NCBI GenBank assembly: GCA_963735445.1
Contig: CAVTLC010000003.1
Span: 62,001 to 126,000, forward strand
Direction: 5' to 3'
From: AP-15 sp963735445
GTDB lineage: Bacteria; Pseudomonadota; Alphaproteobacteria; ATCC43930; CGMCC-115725
Length of the DNA: 64,000 nucleotides
The position numbers and the translations under genes are program-made. Each line of letters begins with the position of its first letter. Within the stretch, counting starts at the first letter, position 1. This document shows positions 53,367 to 64,000 of this stretch, one piece after another. Below the pieces are notes generated by a model. The model searched no databases. It saw only the letters and a program-made list of their open reading frames with translations, and was not told the DNA's origin.

Positions 53367-55232
53367 TCACGACGCGGCGGCGATGACCTCCGCCCGTTCG
53401 GCAGGAGGAGGCAGCAAATCGGTAACCGGCTGGATTTCCCGCTTTAATTGCTCGATCTCGGGCTCGCTCAGGGTTTCGGTGCGCAACAAAGCGGCGGCGG
53501 TGCGGTCGAGCAATGCCCGGTTGCGCTGCAACACTGCGGTGGCGACGGCGAAAGCGTGGTCGACGAGAGTTCGCACCGCGCCATCGACAGCTTCGGCCGT
53601 CCCTTCGCTGTAAACGCGCTCTTGCGGTTGGGGATAGGCTGGCTGCAAAAAGGGCTGGCGATCGCGGTCATAGGCGACATTACCCAGCGCATCGCTCATG
53701 CCATAGCGCAATACCATGGCGCGGGCGATGTCGGTCGCCTTTGCCAGATCGTCTGCCGCACCCGTCGAAATCTCGTCGAAAACAAGCTTTTCAGACGCAC
53801 GGCCGCCAAGCAATCCCGCCATCTTGTGCTCGAGCTCGGCGCGCGTCATCAGATATCGGTCTTCGGTCGGCCGCTGGATCGTGTAACCGAGCGCGCCGAC
53901 GCCGTGCGGGATGATCGAGATCTTGTGTACCGTTTCGAGACCGGGCAACGCCAGCCCGACCATTGCATGCCCGAGTTCGTGATAGGCCACGACCCGGCGC
54001 TCGAGCGGATTTAACAGCCGGTTGCGCTTTTCGAGGCCGGCGACAATGCGTTCGATCGCGTTATTGAAATCCTCCATCTCAACCGCATCGGCGTTGCGCC
54101 GGGTGGCGAGCAAGGTCGCCTCATTGACCAGATTGGCGAGGTCGGCGCCGGTAAAGCCGGGGGTCAGCGCCGCAATCTGTTCGGGGTTTACGTTCGCGGC
54201 AAGCTTGGCCTTTTTCAGATGAACGCGGAGTATCTCTTCGCGCCCGCGCTTATCCGGCCGATCCACCAAGACCTGGCGGTCAAAGCGGCCGGCGCGCAAT
54301 AGGGCCGGGTCGAGTATTTCCGGCCGGTTGGTGGCGCCAAGCAAAACCAACCCGACCGACGGGTCGAACCCGTCAAGTTCGGCCAGCAACTGGTTCAAGG
54401 TTTGGTCTTTTTCGTCCTGCCCGCCGCCGGCAAAGGGGCCGCGGGCACGGCCGAGCGCGTCGAGTTCGTCGATGAAGATGATCGCCGGCGCATGTTGCCG
54501 CGCTTGCTCGAACAAGTCGCGCACCCGAGCGGCGCCGACGCCGACGAACATTTCGACAAATTCCGAGCCGGAAATCGAAAAGAACGGCACCCCGGCCTCA
54601 CCGGCAACAGCGCGGGCAAGCAAGGTCTTGCCGGTTCCAGGCGGGCCGACGAGCAACACGCCTTTTGGCGGACGGCCGCCGAGCCGGCCATAGACCTTGG
54701 GGTCCTTTAAAAAGTTTACGATTTCTGCCAATTCTTCCTTAGCCTCGTCGACGCCGGCGACATCGGCAAAGGTGACCTTGGTTTCCTTTTCGACATAAAT
54801 TTTGGCGCGGCTCTTGCCGATCTGCATCAGGCCGCCGAGCCCGCCTTGTCCCATGCGGCGGATCGCGAACATCCAGATCCCGACAAAAATGATCGCCGGC
54901 AAAATCCATGACAGCAGATCGCGAACGATATGATTCTCGACGACGCCGCTATAGGTGACCCCGTGTTTGTCGAGCGCCTGCGCGAGATCGGGCGCCACCC
55001 TCGCGGTGACAAAATCCTTAAGCCCGTCAGGTTCCGCCTTCTTCAGCGACCCGCGGATGTAATTAGGTCCGATCTCGATCTGCGCGATCTTGTCTTCGTT
55101 GAGGAGCGTCTGAAACTTGCTGTAGGGGATTGGTGTACGCTCGGTGCTCTGGAGGTAGAGGCTCTGAATCCACAGCATGCCGAGGATCGCGGCGATCACG
55201 TACCAGAAATTGATATGAACTTTCTTGTCCAT
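53367..55232 (-). CDS. ftsH: ATP-dependent zinc metalloprotease FtsH (paralogue)
   Basis: A 621-residue membrane AAA+ protease. Two spans (about residues 8-26 and 104-124) flank a small periplasmic domain. Walker A GPPGTGKT is at residues 196-203, Walker B IIFIDELDALG and the second region of homology RPEILDPALLRAGRFDRQ follow, and the protease site is HELGHA. FtsH degrades unassembled membrane proteins and some regulators. The usual neighbours tilS and folP are absent here, so this could be a second copy. It stands alone between the Rieske and antiporter genes. Confidence 0.95.
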   Translation of the reverse strand: MDKKVHINFWYVIAAILGMLWIQSLYLQSTERTPIPYSKFQTLLNEDKIAQIEIGPNYIRGSLKKAEPDGLKDFVTARVAPDLAQALDKHGVTYSGVVENHIVRDLLSWILPAIIFVGIWMFAIRRMGQGGLGGLMQIGKSRAKIYVEKETKVTFADVAGVDEAKEELAEIVNFLKDPKVYGRLGGRPPKGVLLVGPPGTGKTLLARAVAGEAGVPFFSISGSEFVEMFVGVGAARVRDLFEQARQHAPAIIFIDELDALGRARGPFAGGGQDEKDQTLNQLLAELDGFDPSVGLVLLGATNRPEILDPALLRAGRFDRQVLVDRPDKRGREEILRVHLKKAKLAANVNPEQIAALTPGFTGADLANLVNEATLLATRRNADAVEMEDFNNAIERIVAGLEKRNRLLNPLERRVVAYHELGHAMVGLALPGLETVHKISIIPHGVGALGYTIQRPTEDRYLMTRAELEHKMAGLLGGRASEKLVFDEISTGAADDLAKATDIARAMVLRYGMSDALGNVAYDRDRQPFLQPAYPQPQERVYSEGTAEAVDGAVRTLVDHAFAVATAVLQRNRALLDRTAAALLRTETLSEPEIEQLKREIQPVTDLLPPPAERAEVIAAAS

Positions 55233-55315
55233 CCGAGTTCCTGGGCTCCTCTATCAGCCGGCTCCTGAGACAGAGCAACGGTCGATCGATTACGTATAGC
55301 GTATGCGGGTCGTTA

Positions 55316-56603
55316 TTAGTCCTCTTCTGCCGTAGCGAGAGCAGATATGGTGCTCGAGGGCAGGGTGCGTCGGGCTACCCATTCCAGAGTTAACCCCTGG
55401 ACGACGATTGAAAAAACGACGATGCCGTAGGCGATCGTCAACAGCGTGTCCTTGTATGGGCCGGTAGGCAAAGCAAGCGCCAACGCCACGGCTATGCCAC
55501 CGCGCAGCCCACCCCAGGTCAGGATCACGGATGAAGCGAAAACATTCGGCAGATGCAGATTGAGCGGTAATGCCGACGCGATGACGCTAAACCAGCGGAT
55601 TATCAATGCGATCGGGATCATCGCGGCTGTCGCCAGCAACGCATGCCGTTCGAGATCGATCGCGGCAATCTCAAGACCGATCAGCAAAAACAGCACGGCA
55701 TTGAGGGTGTCGTCAACCAACAGCCAAAAGGTTTTTAGGTGGTCGCGGGTTCGCTCGCTCATCGCGAATTGCATCCCGTGATTGCCGATCAGGATACCAG
55801 CGACTACGACCGCCACCGGACCCGACACGTTCAATATCCCGGCAAGGCTGTAGGTACCGGTCACCAAGGCTAGCGAGATAATCAGCTCAACGTTGTAATC
55901 GTCGACCCCGCGCATCATCAGGAAAGCGCCGTAACCGAGAGCCAGGCCGAGCAACCCGCCACCGATCGCAGAAAGCAAAAATTTGCTGCCAATCAGCAGC
56001 GGGTCCTTGGTCAGCGGCTCCCGTGCCGATCGCCAGGGATAACAACAATGTGAACAAAACGACGCCGATGCCGTCATTAAAAAGACTCTCACCGGCAATC
56101 ACCGCTTGAAGAGATTCGGGAATGCCGACGCGCTTTAGCACAAGCAGAACAGCTACCGGGTCGGTCGGCGAGATCAACGCGCCAAACACAAGGCACCATG
56201 CGAATGGTATGCTGATCCCCAGCGCCGTCGCGACCGCAAATAGCGCACCCGCGATCAGCCCTGTCGATAACACCGTGCCGCCAATCGCGAGCGCGAAGAT
56301 TGTCCATTTACGGGCAAATAGCTCGGCAAAATCGACCTCCATAGCTCCCGCGAACAACAAGAAGCTGAGAAATCCATTAAGCAAAGCCACTGGAAAATTT
56401 ACGGCTGCCAGCAAGTTCCGGATTGCCAGCTTGAGCCCTAGTTGCGGAAATGCCACACCTAACGCGATAAGCAGGACCGCACTAACGAGCGCTAACAACA
56501 GGAGCCCGACCGTTAAAGGTAACCCAAGAAAACGGTTGTTTAGGTATCCATATATTGCTGCGAGCACTAATAGCAGTGCTATCAGATCAAATGTTGATTG
56601 CAT
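55316..56603 (-). pseudogene. Sodium:proton antiporter (CPA1), one-base frameshift
   Basis: A CPA1-family cation:proton antiporter of 428 residues and about 12 helices when repaired. It has PTDPVAVLLVLKRVGIPESL and GESLFNDGIGVVLFT, the helix motifs with the ion-binding aspartates, and in the second frame GPVAVVVAGILIGNHG and LTWGGLRGGIAVALALALP. Removing one G from the GGG run (CCC at 56020-56022, plus strand) joins SLAIGT to EPLTKDPLLIG. It exchanges Na+ or K+ for protons at the inner membrane. It is divergent from the MlaC-like gene. Confidence 0.87.
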
Positions 56604-56834
56604 TGATGTCCTTTATTACTGACCCGAATTGAACACCTTTCACGAAGCTATATTTGCTAGGCATCGATCCGTCATTCCACAGACATGGCAGAATTCTGCG
56701 ATGGCAACAGCCGGTATGTTGTGGGACGAAGTCGGTCGCAAAACGATGTCGATGTCGCAGCCCAGCCATGTCTTGAATATGGCATCGCCGCACGCATCTA
56801 GACCGGCGGGAGACAGCTTAAATCGAGATTAGCT

Positions 56835-57515
56835 ATGATTGAGCAAACCTTAATGCCAATTTCGGGTGCGCCGAGGCGGCGTGTCGTTCCAGCAAACCTA
56901 AAGCGAAGCGCGACAGGTATTGTTCTCGCGCTTGCATTGGCAGCTTGGTCCACTACCGGCTCGGCGGCGGTCGGAACTGCCGGGGATACTGTACAAAACC
57001 TCTACACTAACCTCGTCGCGACGATGAAAAGCGGCTCGGTGTTGGGCGGCAGCGGACGCTATACCCAGTTGGCCCCGGTCATTCGTGCTAATTTCGATCT
57101 GTCTTTTATGGCTCGCCTGGCGTTCGGAAGCGGCTGGGCTAAGTTGACCCCGGCCCAACAGCAGCAGGTGACCGAGAGCTATGGGCGCTATATGTCGGCT
57201 GTTTACGCCGACCGCTTTGACAGCTACCACGGGCAAAAGCTAGAGGTGACCGGCCAGCGGCAGGACCCCTACGGCGTGATCGTCACCAGCAAAATCATCA
57301 AGGCCAATGGCGAGCCGGTTGAGGTCGATTATCTGATGCGCCAAGATGGCGGCAAGTGGTCGATCGGGGATATTTATCTCGACGGTACAATCAGCGAGGT
57401 CGCGACCCATCGCTCCGAATTCGCCGATATTCTTCGGCGACAGGGATACGATGGTTTGATCGCGGCACTCGACCGCAAATCCGAAATGCTGACCAGCAGC
57501 GCCCGCGCCGATTAA
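56835..57515 (+). CDS. MlaC/Ttg2D-family periplasmic protein (HpnM-like)
   Basis: A 226-residue secreted protein. The basic N-terminus RRRVVPANLKRS is followed by a hydrophobic segment GIVLALALAAWS and a likely cleavage after GSAA. The mature part fits the Ttg2/MlaC lipid-carrier fold: GRYTQLAPVIRANFDLSFMARLAFG, LTPAQQQQVTESYGRYM, DGGKWSIGDIYLDG. It resembles the hopanoid-associated member HpnM; other hpn genes are not in view, so it may serve phospholipid transport instead. A 12-base palindrome (GCAGAATTCTGC, 56688-56699) lies in the 231-base divergent gap upstream. Confidence 0.85.
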   Translation: MIEQTLMPISGAPRRRVVPANLKRSATGIVLALALAAWSTTGSAAVGTAGDTVQNLYTNLVATMKSGSVLGGSGRYTQLAPVIRANFDLSFMARLAFGSGWAKLTPAQQQQVTESYGRYMSAVYADRFDSYHGQKLEVTGQRQDPYGVIVTSKIIKANGEPVEVDYLMRQDGGKWSIGDIYLDGTISEVATHRSEFADILRRQGYDGLIAALDRKSEMLTSSARAD

Positions 57516-57601
57516 CCCGCGTGGGATGTGGACGCTCGGCCGAGGAGCCGGGCGTCCAGAACGCAGCTATTCGGGTGACCAGCCGAGGGTAGCGGGTTCG
57601 G

Positions 57602-59277
57602 TTAAGCGCCTTCCGAAATTATCAAGTCATACGCCGGCAGCGTCAAAAACTCGGGGAAGCTCGACGCTTCGATGAGTTCGCGAAAAAGCCGCGCTGCGTC
57701 TTCATATCTATTGCCCCCAGGTGACTCGCCGGAGTCCAACGCGCGCAGTTTGGTGAGTTCCTGGTCGACCAAGGCTTGGCACAGCGCCAAGTCAATCAGA
57801 CGGCCGTCGTCGAGCCGGGCGCCATGACGGATCCACTGCCAGACCTGGGCGCGGCTGATCTCGGCGGTTGCCGCATCCTCCATCAGATTGTACAGCGGCA
57901 CGCAACCGCGCCACGCAGCCAAGACTCGATGTAGCCGATGCCGACGTTCAGGTTTTGGCGCAGTCCGGCCTCAGTAATCGTCCCATTCGGAACCGCCAAT
58001 AGATCGGCCGAAGTGACGTGAACATCCTGGCGCTTGCGGGCGATCTGGTTCGCTTGCGGCATCTCGCGATCGAAGACCTCTTTGGCAATCGTCACCAACC
58101 CGGGATGCGCCACCCAGGTCCCGTCATGACCATCGCCGGCCTCGCGCAATTTATCGGCGCGCACTTTTTCCATCGCCATCTCGTTTGCCGCGGGGTCGTT
58201 GCGGATCGGGATCTGCGCCGCCATGCCGCCCATCGCATGGATCTCGCGGCGATGACAGGTTTTGATCAAAAGCAGGCTGTAACTGCGGAGAAAATGGCTG
58301 GTCATCGTGACCTGACCGCGGTCCGGCATCACGCAGCCGGGGTCTTCCGCAAATTTTTTGATAAAGCTGTAGATGTAATCCCAACGGCCACAATTGAGCC
58401 CGGCTGAATGATCCCGAAGTTCCCAGAGGATCTCGTCCATCTCAAAAGCGGCCGAAATTGTCTCGATCAGCACGGTCGCTTTGATGGTGCCCTTCGGCAG
58501 GCCGAGCTGCGCTTGGGCATAAACAAACACATCGTTCCACAGCCGCGCTTCAAGATGGCTCTCGATCTTGGGTAAGTAGAGGTATGGGCCGGTCCCGCGC
58601 TCAATCAGCTCTTTCGCATTGTGAAAGAAGAACAGACCAAAATCGAACAGCGAACCTGACATCGGTTCGCCATCGACGAGCACGTGTTTTTCCGGCAAAT
58701 GCCAGCCGCGAGGCCGGACAAACAGCACCGCCGTCTTGTCAGTCAATGAGTAATGCCGGCCCGTCTCAGGGTCGTCGAAAGTGATCGCGCGCCGCACCGC
58801 GTCAAACAGATTTGCCTGGCCCTCGATCATGTTGCTCCATGAGGGCGTATTCGCATCCTCGAAGTCGGCCATAAACACATTCGCTCCGCAATTGAGCGCG
58901 TTGATGACCATTTTGCGGTCGGTCGGACCGGTTATCTCAACGCGCCGGTCGCGGATATCATCGGGGATCGGCGCCACCCGCCAGTCGCTATCTCGGATTG
59001 ATCGCGTCTCGGGAAGGAAATCCGGTTTCCACCCGCTGTCGAGCCGCTGCTGGATCTCGGCTCGGCGATCGAGAAGGCGCCGCCGCTCAGCACCGAACTC
59101 GCGTTCTAATCCGGCAAGAAACGCGATCGCCGCGGGAGTCAGGATTTTGCCATAGCCCGGTCGCATGTCGCCACAAACAGCGACTCCGGCGGGCAGGTCG
59201 ACAGTTCCGCGCATGGCAGGCAACTCCCTTTTCGCATCGGGCGTCGGCAGCGGGGCCGCGAGCCGGCCACGCACCAA
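57602..59277 (-). pseudogene. aceB: Malate synthase A, C-terminal frameshift
   Basis: Malate synthase of the A type, condensing glyoxylate and acetyl-CoA in the glyoxylate shunt. It has ITGPTDRKMVINALNCGANVFMADFEDANTP (substrate region, in part), LFVRPRGWHLPEKH, IKATVLIETISAAFEMDEI and NVGIGYIESWLRG. The sequence then shifts: GCVPLYNLMEDAATAEISRAQVWQWI, with the conserved catalytic aspartate region, is in another frame. One missing base near 57906-57910 explains it and restores about 537 residues from the ATG at 59214 (MRGTVDLPAG). Isocitrate lyase is not adjacent. Confidence 0.92.
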
Positions 59278-59556
59278 CTTGGAATGCCGCCTTCAAGCGC
59301 TCTCCTGAACCACTCTCTGAATTGCCGCATCATCGCGCCGTTTTGTCCGGCGGCATGCGACCAGCCTTTATTTCTTATGATGCAGTGCAGCAACAAACCC
59401 GTCAACCGTTGATTGGAGTGCGGCCGCGGAGCGTGCGGAATGCCTTACGAAAGGTCAGGAATGAGCGGCAGCTTCAAATCCAGCGAGCGGGGGAAAGAGG
59501 CCGTTGCGCTGCATCAAAAGTAAAGACGCGGTGGGGTTAATGGCTGCCCACCGGGG

Positions 59557-61770
59557 TCAAGCAGCGGTCGCCCGTGCCCGTTTTTGGGCGAGTGTGACCT
59601 CGATTTGTCGTCTGAGTTCACCCGGCGTAAACGGTTTTCGGATCAGCCGGCGCCCGGTGCTGTCGGCGGTGAGCCCGGCCGAGCCGGCATATCCCGAAAA
59701 AAAGATTATCGGCAGTTGCGGATAGAGCCGCTCGACATGGCCCGCGAGTTCCGGTCCGCTCATCGGGTTCATGACGACGTCGGTCAATAGCAAGTCCACC
59801 GACGGGCGATCTTTCAGCAAACTCAATGCGAGATCTCCGCTCTCGGCCTGCAGCACCGAGTAACCGATATCCTTCAGGATCGCGGCGGTGGTCGCGAGCA
59901 CTCCCGGATCGTCGTCGACAACGAGAACAACGGCTTCGCCCGCCTTTGCCTCGATCGCCTCCTCTTGAACAAGAGAAATGGATGCGGCTTGTGCCGGGGC
60001 CCGGGGGAGATACACGCTGACCGCCGTTCCCTTACCCTGGGTGCTGTCGATCTGCACGCCTCCGCCCGATTGACGCGCCGTTCCAAAGACTTGCGACAGG
60101 CCAAGGCCTGACCCAGCGCCAGGGGGCTTAGTCGTAAAGAACGGCTCGAACGCCCTGGCCTGCACTTCCGGCGACATGCCGACCCCAGTGTCGCGCACCA
60201 TGACAATGACGTAATCGCCCTCGGCTGGCTCATCGGCGTGACGTGGCGGACCGCGATGGGTATTCGCGGTTTCAATCGTTACGATGCCGCCCCTCGGCAT
60301 CGCGTCGCGCGCATTGATCACCAGATTGAGGATAACCAACTCAAACTGAGTCGGGTCGATCATCGCCGGCCACAGCTCCGCTTCCTGTCGGATTTCTATC
60401 CGCATCCGCGGGCCTAGCGCGCTATGCAACAATCCCTGCATGCCTTCAATCGCCGCATTCAAATCGACCGGCCGCGGCGATAGCGGCTGGCGTCGCGCAA
60501 ATGCCAAGAGGCCGCCGGTCAGCATCGCGCCGCGTTCGGCGGCTACCCGCATCGCCTCCAGGTAGTTGATCGTCACGGGATCGAGAGCGGCGTTCTTGCG
60601 GATCAATTCGATATTGCCGATCAGCACAGTCAGCAAATTGTTGAAGTCGTGCGCGACGCCGCCGGTTAGCTGACCCACAGCCTCAATCCTCTGAGCCTGG
60701 TTGAGTGCCGCCTCGGCACGCTCGCGCTCGGCCATTTGCTCGGTCAAGCGGCGCTGTGCCTCTTCGGCAGTGTCTCTGGCTGCGCGGTGCTCGACTGCCA
60801 ATGCTTCAACTCGTCGGGAAAGCCGGCCCAACAACAACAGCAGCCCGACCATCGCTATCGTTGCTGCAACCGCGATCAGCGAAAATATCCAGACCTGCCG
60901 GAGCCAAGGTTCAAGCACCCGGCTTTGTGCGACCGAGACGTTAACAGCCAACGGAAACGCCTTTAGTGCGCGTATGGCCAACACGCGGCGGGACCCGTCT
61001 ATCGGGCTGTCCATGATAACGGTGCCGGCCATGCCGTGGGCCAGAATGTCCTTAAAAGGCGGCAAATCCGCATAACTCTGCCCGACTACGGCATCATTAT
61101 GCGGATAGCGGGCCAGCACCGTGCCGTCGCGCAAATGCAGCAGGATAGCGCCATTCTCGGTGAGTTCGACGGCGCGGTAGAAATCCTCGAAATAGGAAAG
61201 GTTCAGAAACGCCAGCGCGGCGCCCTCGAATTTGCCACCAGCGCTAAAGATCGGACGCAGCATCAACGCTGTCCACTTCCCGTCGGGGCTGCGAAACGGC
61301 TCGCTGAATTCCAGTCCGGGATGCGGATGAGCGCCCAGAGCGACGACTAAGGCCGCGGCTACCGGAGGTAGCTGGTGCGGCGTCCCGGGGCGGGACGAGT
61401 AAAGTACGTGCCCGTCGGCATTGGTAATCGCCACCTCGCTGAGTTGCCGCACACCAGCGGTCCGTCGCGCTAACAGCTCTTGATAGGCGGCGGCATCGAC
61501 CGGCGGCTTGGTGCGCAGCGCTTCGAGGTTTTCGATCGCGTTGCGCAGTATGAGATCGACGCTTTCGACCGCCCGCCCCGTCTGCTCGGCAAAAACCATG
61601 TCGAGCCGCGACATTTGGCGCTCGGTATCGGCAATGATTACAGAGCGAAGTCTTAGCAATTGGTGGGCTGTCGCGGTGCCGATCAGCAACACGAGTAGGA
61701 TTGCCGCCGCTTCGTATAATCGAGCGACCGAAAACCGGCTCCACCAATGACGAGGCGGTGGGGTGATCAC
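59557..61770 (-). CDS. Hybrid sensor histidine kinase / response regulator
   Basis: A 737-residue hybrid kinase. Domains in order: span at 21-38, a periplasmic Cache/PDC-like sensor (40-290), span at 294-315, a coiled linker (320-360), HisKA with the phosphorylated His374 in GGVAHDFNNLL, HATPase with NLVINARDAM and GSGLGLSQVFG, and a C-terminal receiver (VVLVVDDDPGV, LLLTDVVM, RKPF). Kinases of this group often sense organic acids or amines. It starts 21 bases after the molybdopterin hydroxylase gene on the same strand, a hint at co-transcription. No DNA-binding partner gene is visible. Confidence 0.93.
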   Translation of the reverse strand: MITPPPRHWWSRFSVARLYEAAAILLVLLIGTATAHQLLRLRSVIIADTERQMSRLDMVFAEQTGRAVESVDLILRNAIENLEALRTKPPVDAAAYQELLARRTAGVRQLSEVAITNADGHVLYSSRPGTPHQLPPVAAALVVALGAHPHPGLEFSEPFRSPDGKWTALMLRPIFSAGGKFEGAALAFLNLSYFEDFYRAVELTENGAILLHLRDGTVLARYPHNDAVVGQSYADLPPFKDILAHGMAGTVIMDSPIDGSRRVLAIRALKAFPLAVNVSVAQSRVLEPWLRQVWIFSLIAVAATIAMVGLLLLLGRLSRRVEALAVEHRAARDTAEEAQRRLTEQMAERERAEAALNQAQRIEAVGQLTGGVAHDFNNLLTVLIGNIELIRKNAALDPVTINYLEAMRVAAERGAMLTGGLLAFARRQPLSPRPVDLNAAIEGMQGLLHSALGPRMRIEIRQEAELWPAMIDPTQFELVILNLVINARDAMPRGGIVTIETANTHRGPPRHADEPAEGDYVIVMVRDTGVGMSPEVQARAFEPFFTTKPPGAGSGLGLSQVFGTARQSGGGVQIDSTQGKGTAVSVYLPRAPAQAASISLVQEEAIEAKAGEAVVLVVDDDPGVLATTAAILKDIGYSVLQAESGDLALSLLKDRPSVDLLLTDVVMNPMSGPELAGHVERLYPQLPIIFFSGYAGSAGLTADSTGRRLIRKPFTPGELRRQIEVTLAQKRARATAA

Positions 61771-61791
61771 CGGAAATCCTCTGGCAAAAAC

Positions 61792-64000
61792 TTACCTGTT
61801 GCCGGCACGGCTTCGTGCCACAGAGATGGCGCGCCATACTTTTTCGGCAGTCGTTGGGGGTGCAATCGCCTCCCCGCCGATCTGGGCCAGCGCATCGTTG
61901 ACAGCGTTTACCGCTGCTGGGATGGCGCCCAGCGTTCCGGCTTCCCCGACGCCCTTGACGCCGAGCGGGTTGCGGCTCGTCGGGCTCGGATTATTGGCCA
62001 GCTCAAAATGACAGAAATCATCGGCGCGCGGCATCGCATAATCTTGAAACGAGCCGGTCAGCAACTGTCCGCTATCGGGATCGTAAACCAAGTCCTCCAT
62101 CAGCGCCTGACCCAATCCTTGGACGATGCCGCCGTGGATCTGTCCCTCGCACAGCAGCGGGTTCAGGACCCGTCCGACATCGTCGACCGCAACATAGCGG
62201 GTCAATGCGACTGCGCCGGTCTCCTGGTCGATCTCAACTTCGCAGAGATGAGCGCCGCTCGGAAACGTTGCCGAGCCGGCCGGACCGAAGTTTGCCCGCT
62301 CAGTAAAACCGGGCTCGATGTCGTTCGGCAAAAACGCCGAGTCGAAGGCTCGGCGCGCGACCTCCTCCAGCCCGACGGAGCGGTCAGTACCAGCAATTGT
62401 ATAGCGGCCGTTCTCGAACACGATGTCGCTGCTTGCCGCCTCCATAATCTGGCCCGCAATCCGCCTGCCCCTCTCGATCAGCCGATCGGCGGCCACAACG
62501 ATCGCCGAGCCGGCGAGTTGCGCCGAACGCGAGCCAAAGGTGCCGATGCCCATCGTCACCAAGTCGCTGTCGCCATATCGATACCGAATCAGATCAGCGT
62601 CAATTCCGAGCTTTTCCGACAAAACCTGCTTGAACGTAGTGCCGTGACCTTGACCATGATCCATGCTGCCGGTCATCAGCACGACGCTGCCCGAAGGGTC
62701 GAAGCGGATCTCCGCATGCTCGTAGTCGCGTCCGCCGGTGGCGGCGACCGCGGTTGCGACCCCAATCCCCAACAGCTTGCCGCGTTTTCGAGCGGCCTCC
62801 CGCCGCGCTGCAACCCGAGGGTAGTCAGCGAGCGTCAAACAATCGTCAAGGTTTTTGACGAAATCACCGAAATCATAGGTCTGCTGCAACACCGTCGTGA
62901 ACGGCATCGCGCTCGCCGGGATCGTATTGCGACGCCGCAATTCAGTCGGCGCGATACCGATTTCGCGCGCCGCCTTGTCGATTATCGTTTCGGTTACATA
63001 GATCGGCTCGGGCCGGCTGCCGCCGCGATACGGGCGCGATCGACATCGTGTTGGTCAGCGCCGCCACAACCCGCGCATGGACCGCCGGGATCCCATACGT
63101 GTTGACGAGGCAGCCGAGCCCGATCGTCAGCGGGATCGTCGGCCGGTCGGTCGAATAGTAAGCGCCGATCGCCGCCTGCCATTGCGCCCGCAACGCCAGA
63201 AACCGACCGTCCTTGTCGAGCGCCAACTCGGTCTCGATGACGCTGCCGCGGCCCTGCTCGTCGCTCGCCAGCCCTTCGCTGCGCTCGGCGGTCCAGCGCA
63301 CGCGACGCCCGGTGATCTCCGCCGCCCATAAGGCGAGCGCGTACTCGGGATAGCAGCCGCCCTTCATGCCAAAGCCGCCACCCATATTGTCGCAAACCAC
63401 GCGGATTTGATGTTGCGGCACTTTGAAGATGTGGTCGGCGAGCGCGGCCCGGGTCGCGTGCACCGATTGAATGGTACAGCGGATTGTGTAGCGTTCCTGA
63501 CCGGTGTCGTACTCGGCGATGCAGCCGCGCGGCTCCATTGAATTGGCGGTCACGCGATTGACGTGTATTTCGTCACGGACGATCCGGTCGGCGCGCGCAA
63601 AAGCGGCATCGACCGCCGCCTTGTCGCCGACCTCGTGATAAAAGGCTTCGTTGCCGGGATTGTCGTCCCATACCAGCGGTGCGCCCGGCGTCAGCGCGGC
63701 CTCGGCGGTGACCACCGCGGGCAGTATCTCGTAATCGATGTCGATAAGCTCGGCCGCGTCCTTCGCCTGGTTCACGGTATCGGCAACGATAAACGCAACC
63801 GGTTCGCCGACATAGCGCACCCGCTCATGGGCGAGCAGCGGTTGCGGGCACACAAAGGCAGGACGCCCGTCGCTGCGCCGTCGGCGGACAGCGGGGGTCA
63901 GGCTGCCGAGACCTCGGCGGCGTAGATCCTCGCCGGTCAAGATCGCGAGAACGCCCGGTGCGGCGCTGGCTTTGCTGATATCGATCGCACGGATCAGCGC
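61792..64000 (-). pseudogene. Xanthine dehydrogenase/CoxL-family molybdopterin subunit, frameshifted, 5' end outside window
   Basis: Large subunit of a molybdenum hydroxylase. N-terminal part: YVGEPVAFIVADT, NSMEPRGCIAEYD, MGGGFGMKGGCYPEYALA. C-terminal part: MTGSMDHGQGHGTTFKQV, FGSRSAQLAGSA and the catalytic glutamate in GVKGVGEAGTLGAIPAAVNA. The frames meet at SIAP; removing one C from the CCC run (GGG at 63032-63034, plus strand) gives IAPYRGGSRPEPIYVTET. The PYRGGSRPE loop lacks the cysteine of true CO dehydrogenase (AYxCSFR), so this is a form-II-like enzyme oxidising an aldehyde or N-heterocycle. The gene runs past base 64000. Confidence 0.88.

Noticed and set aside
61792..64000. Aerobic carbon monoxide dehydrogenase large subunit
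   Set aside because: The active-site loop reads PYRGGSRPE rather than the cysteine-containing AYxCSFR of form I enzymes.

Overview
The window is a GC-rich, gene-dense chromosomal segment of an alphaproteobacterium, most likely a free-living, aerobic soil or water organism related to Rhodospirillales. Lineage markers are an HdaA-type DnaA homologue beside a CDP-alcohol phosphatidyltransferase, a 43-residue aa3 oxidase subunit IV, a SciP/DUF1153 regulator, a two-subunit glycine decarboxylase (GcvPA/GcvPB) behind a tandem glycine riboswitch, and DUF2066/DUF427/DUF2188 proteins. I found no rRNA, tRNA, CRISPR array or complete insertion sequence.

Layout. 1-1.4 kb: the 3' part of ada overlapping a 2OG-Fe(II) oxygenase gene. 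1.6-7.0 kb (minus strand): gamma-glutamyltransferase, DUF427, a small exported protein, a BadH-like SDR, a frameshifted LTA-synthase-type sulfatase and another SDR. 7.2-16.3 kb: glyoxalase-II-like hydrolase, a SciP-like regulator, two MFS transporters (one divergent from a TetR gene with an operator array), SDR, amidohydrolase and a glutathionyl-hydroquinone reductase. 16.6-19.3 kb: a lone ECF sigma factor, then an overlapping Toprim / DEDDh exonuclease / radical-SAM cassette. 19.5-24.2 kb: N-formylglutamate amidohydrolase, phhA, otsA-glk.

24.4-29.5 kb: an SMR pump divergent from a tight operon holding both D-glutamate-cyclase-type proteins (DUF1445 and DUF4392), MurL, MurD2 and a small lipoprotein. 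This is the most interesting block. It joins the alternative route that puts D-glutamate into peptidoglycan (ligate L-Glu, then epimerise the nucleotide precursor) to enzymes predicted to dispose of free D-glutamate. 29.6-38.0 kb: accD-folC and the riboswitch-controlled gcvT-gcvH-gcvPA-gcvPB operon. 38-47.8 kb: housekeeping genes (SDR, cox subunit IV, purN; DUF2066, pgsA-like, hdaA; sixA; ppk, ppx; rnd). 47.8-53.3 kb: catabolic genes (TauD-type dioxygenase, enoyl-CoA hydratase, and a Rieske / VOC / mandelate-racemase-family operon). 53.4-64 kb: ftsH, a CPA1 antiporter, an MlaC/HpnM-like protein, malate synthase, a hybrid histidine kinase and a molybdopterin hydroxylase large subunit cut by the window edge.

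An unusual property runs through the window. At least twelve genes, including near-universal ones (glk, folC, gcvPB, ppk, aceB), are broken by one-base indels. These are mostly one extra base in a run of two or three, and twice they form compensating pairs. The full protein is recovered when the base is corrected. I read these mainly as sequence errors in a draft assembly rather than true gene decay, and give the repaired gene spans.
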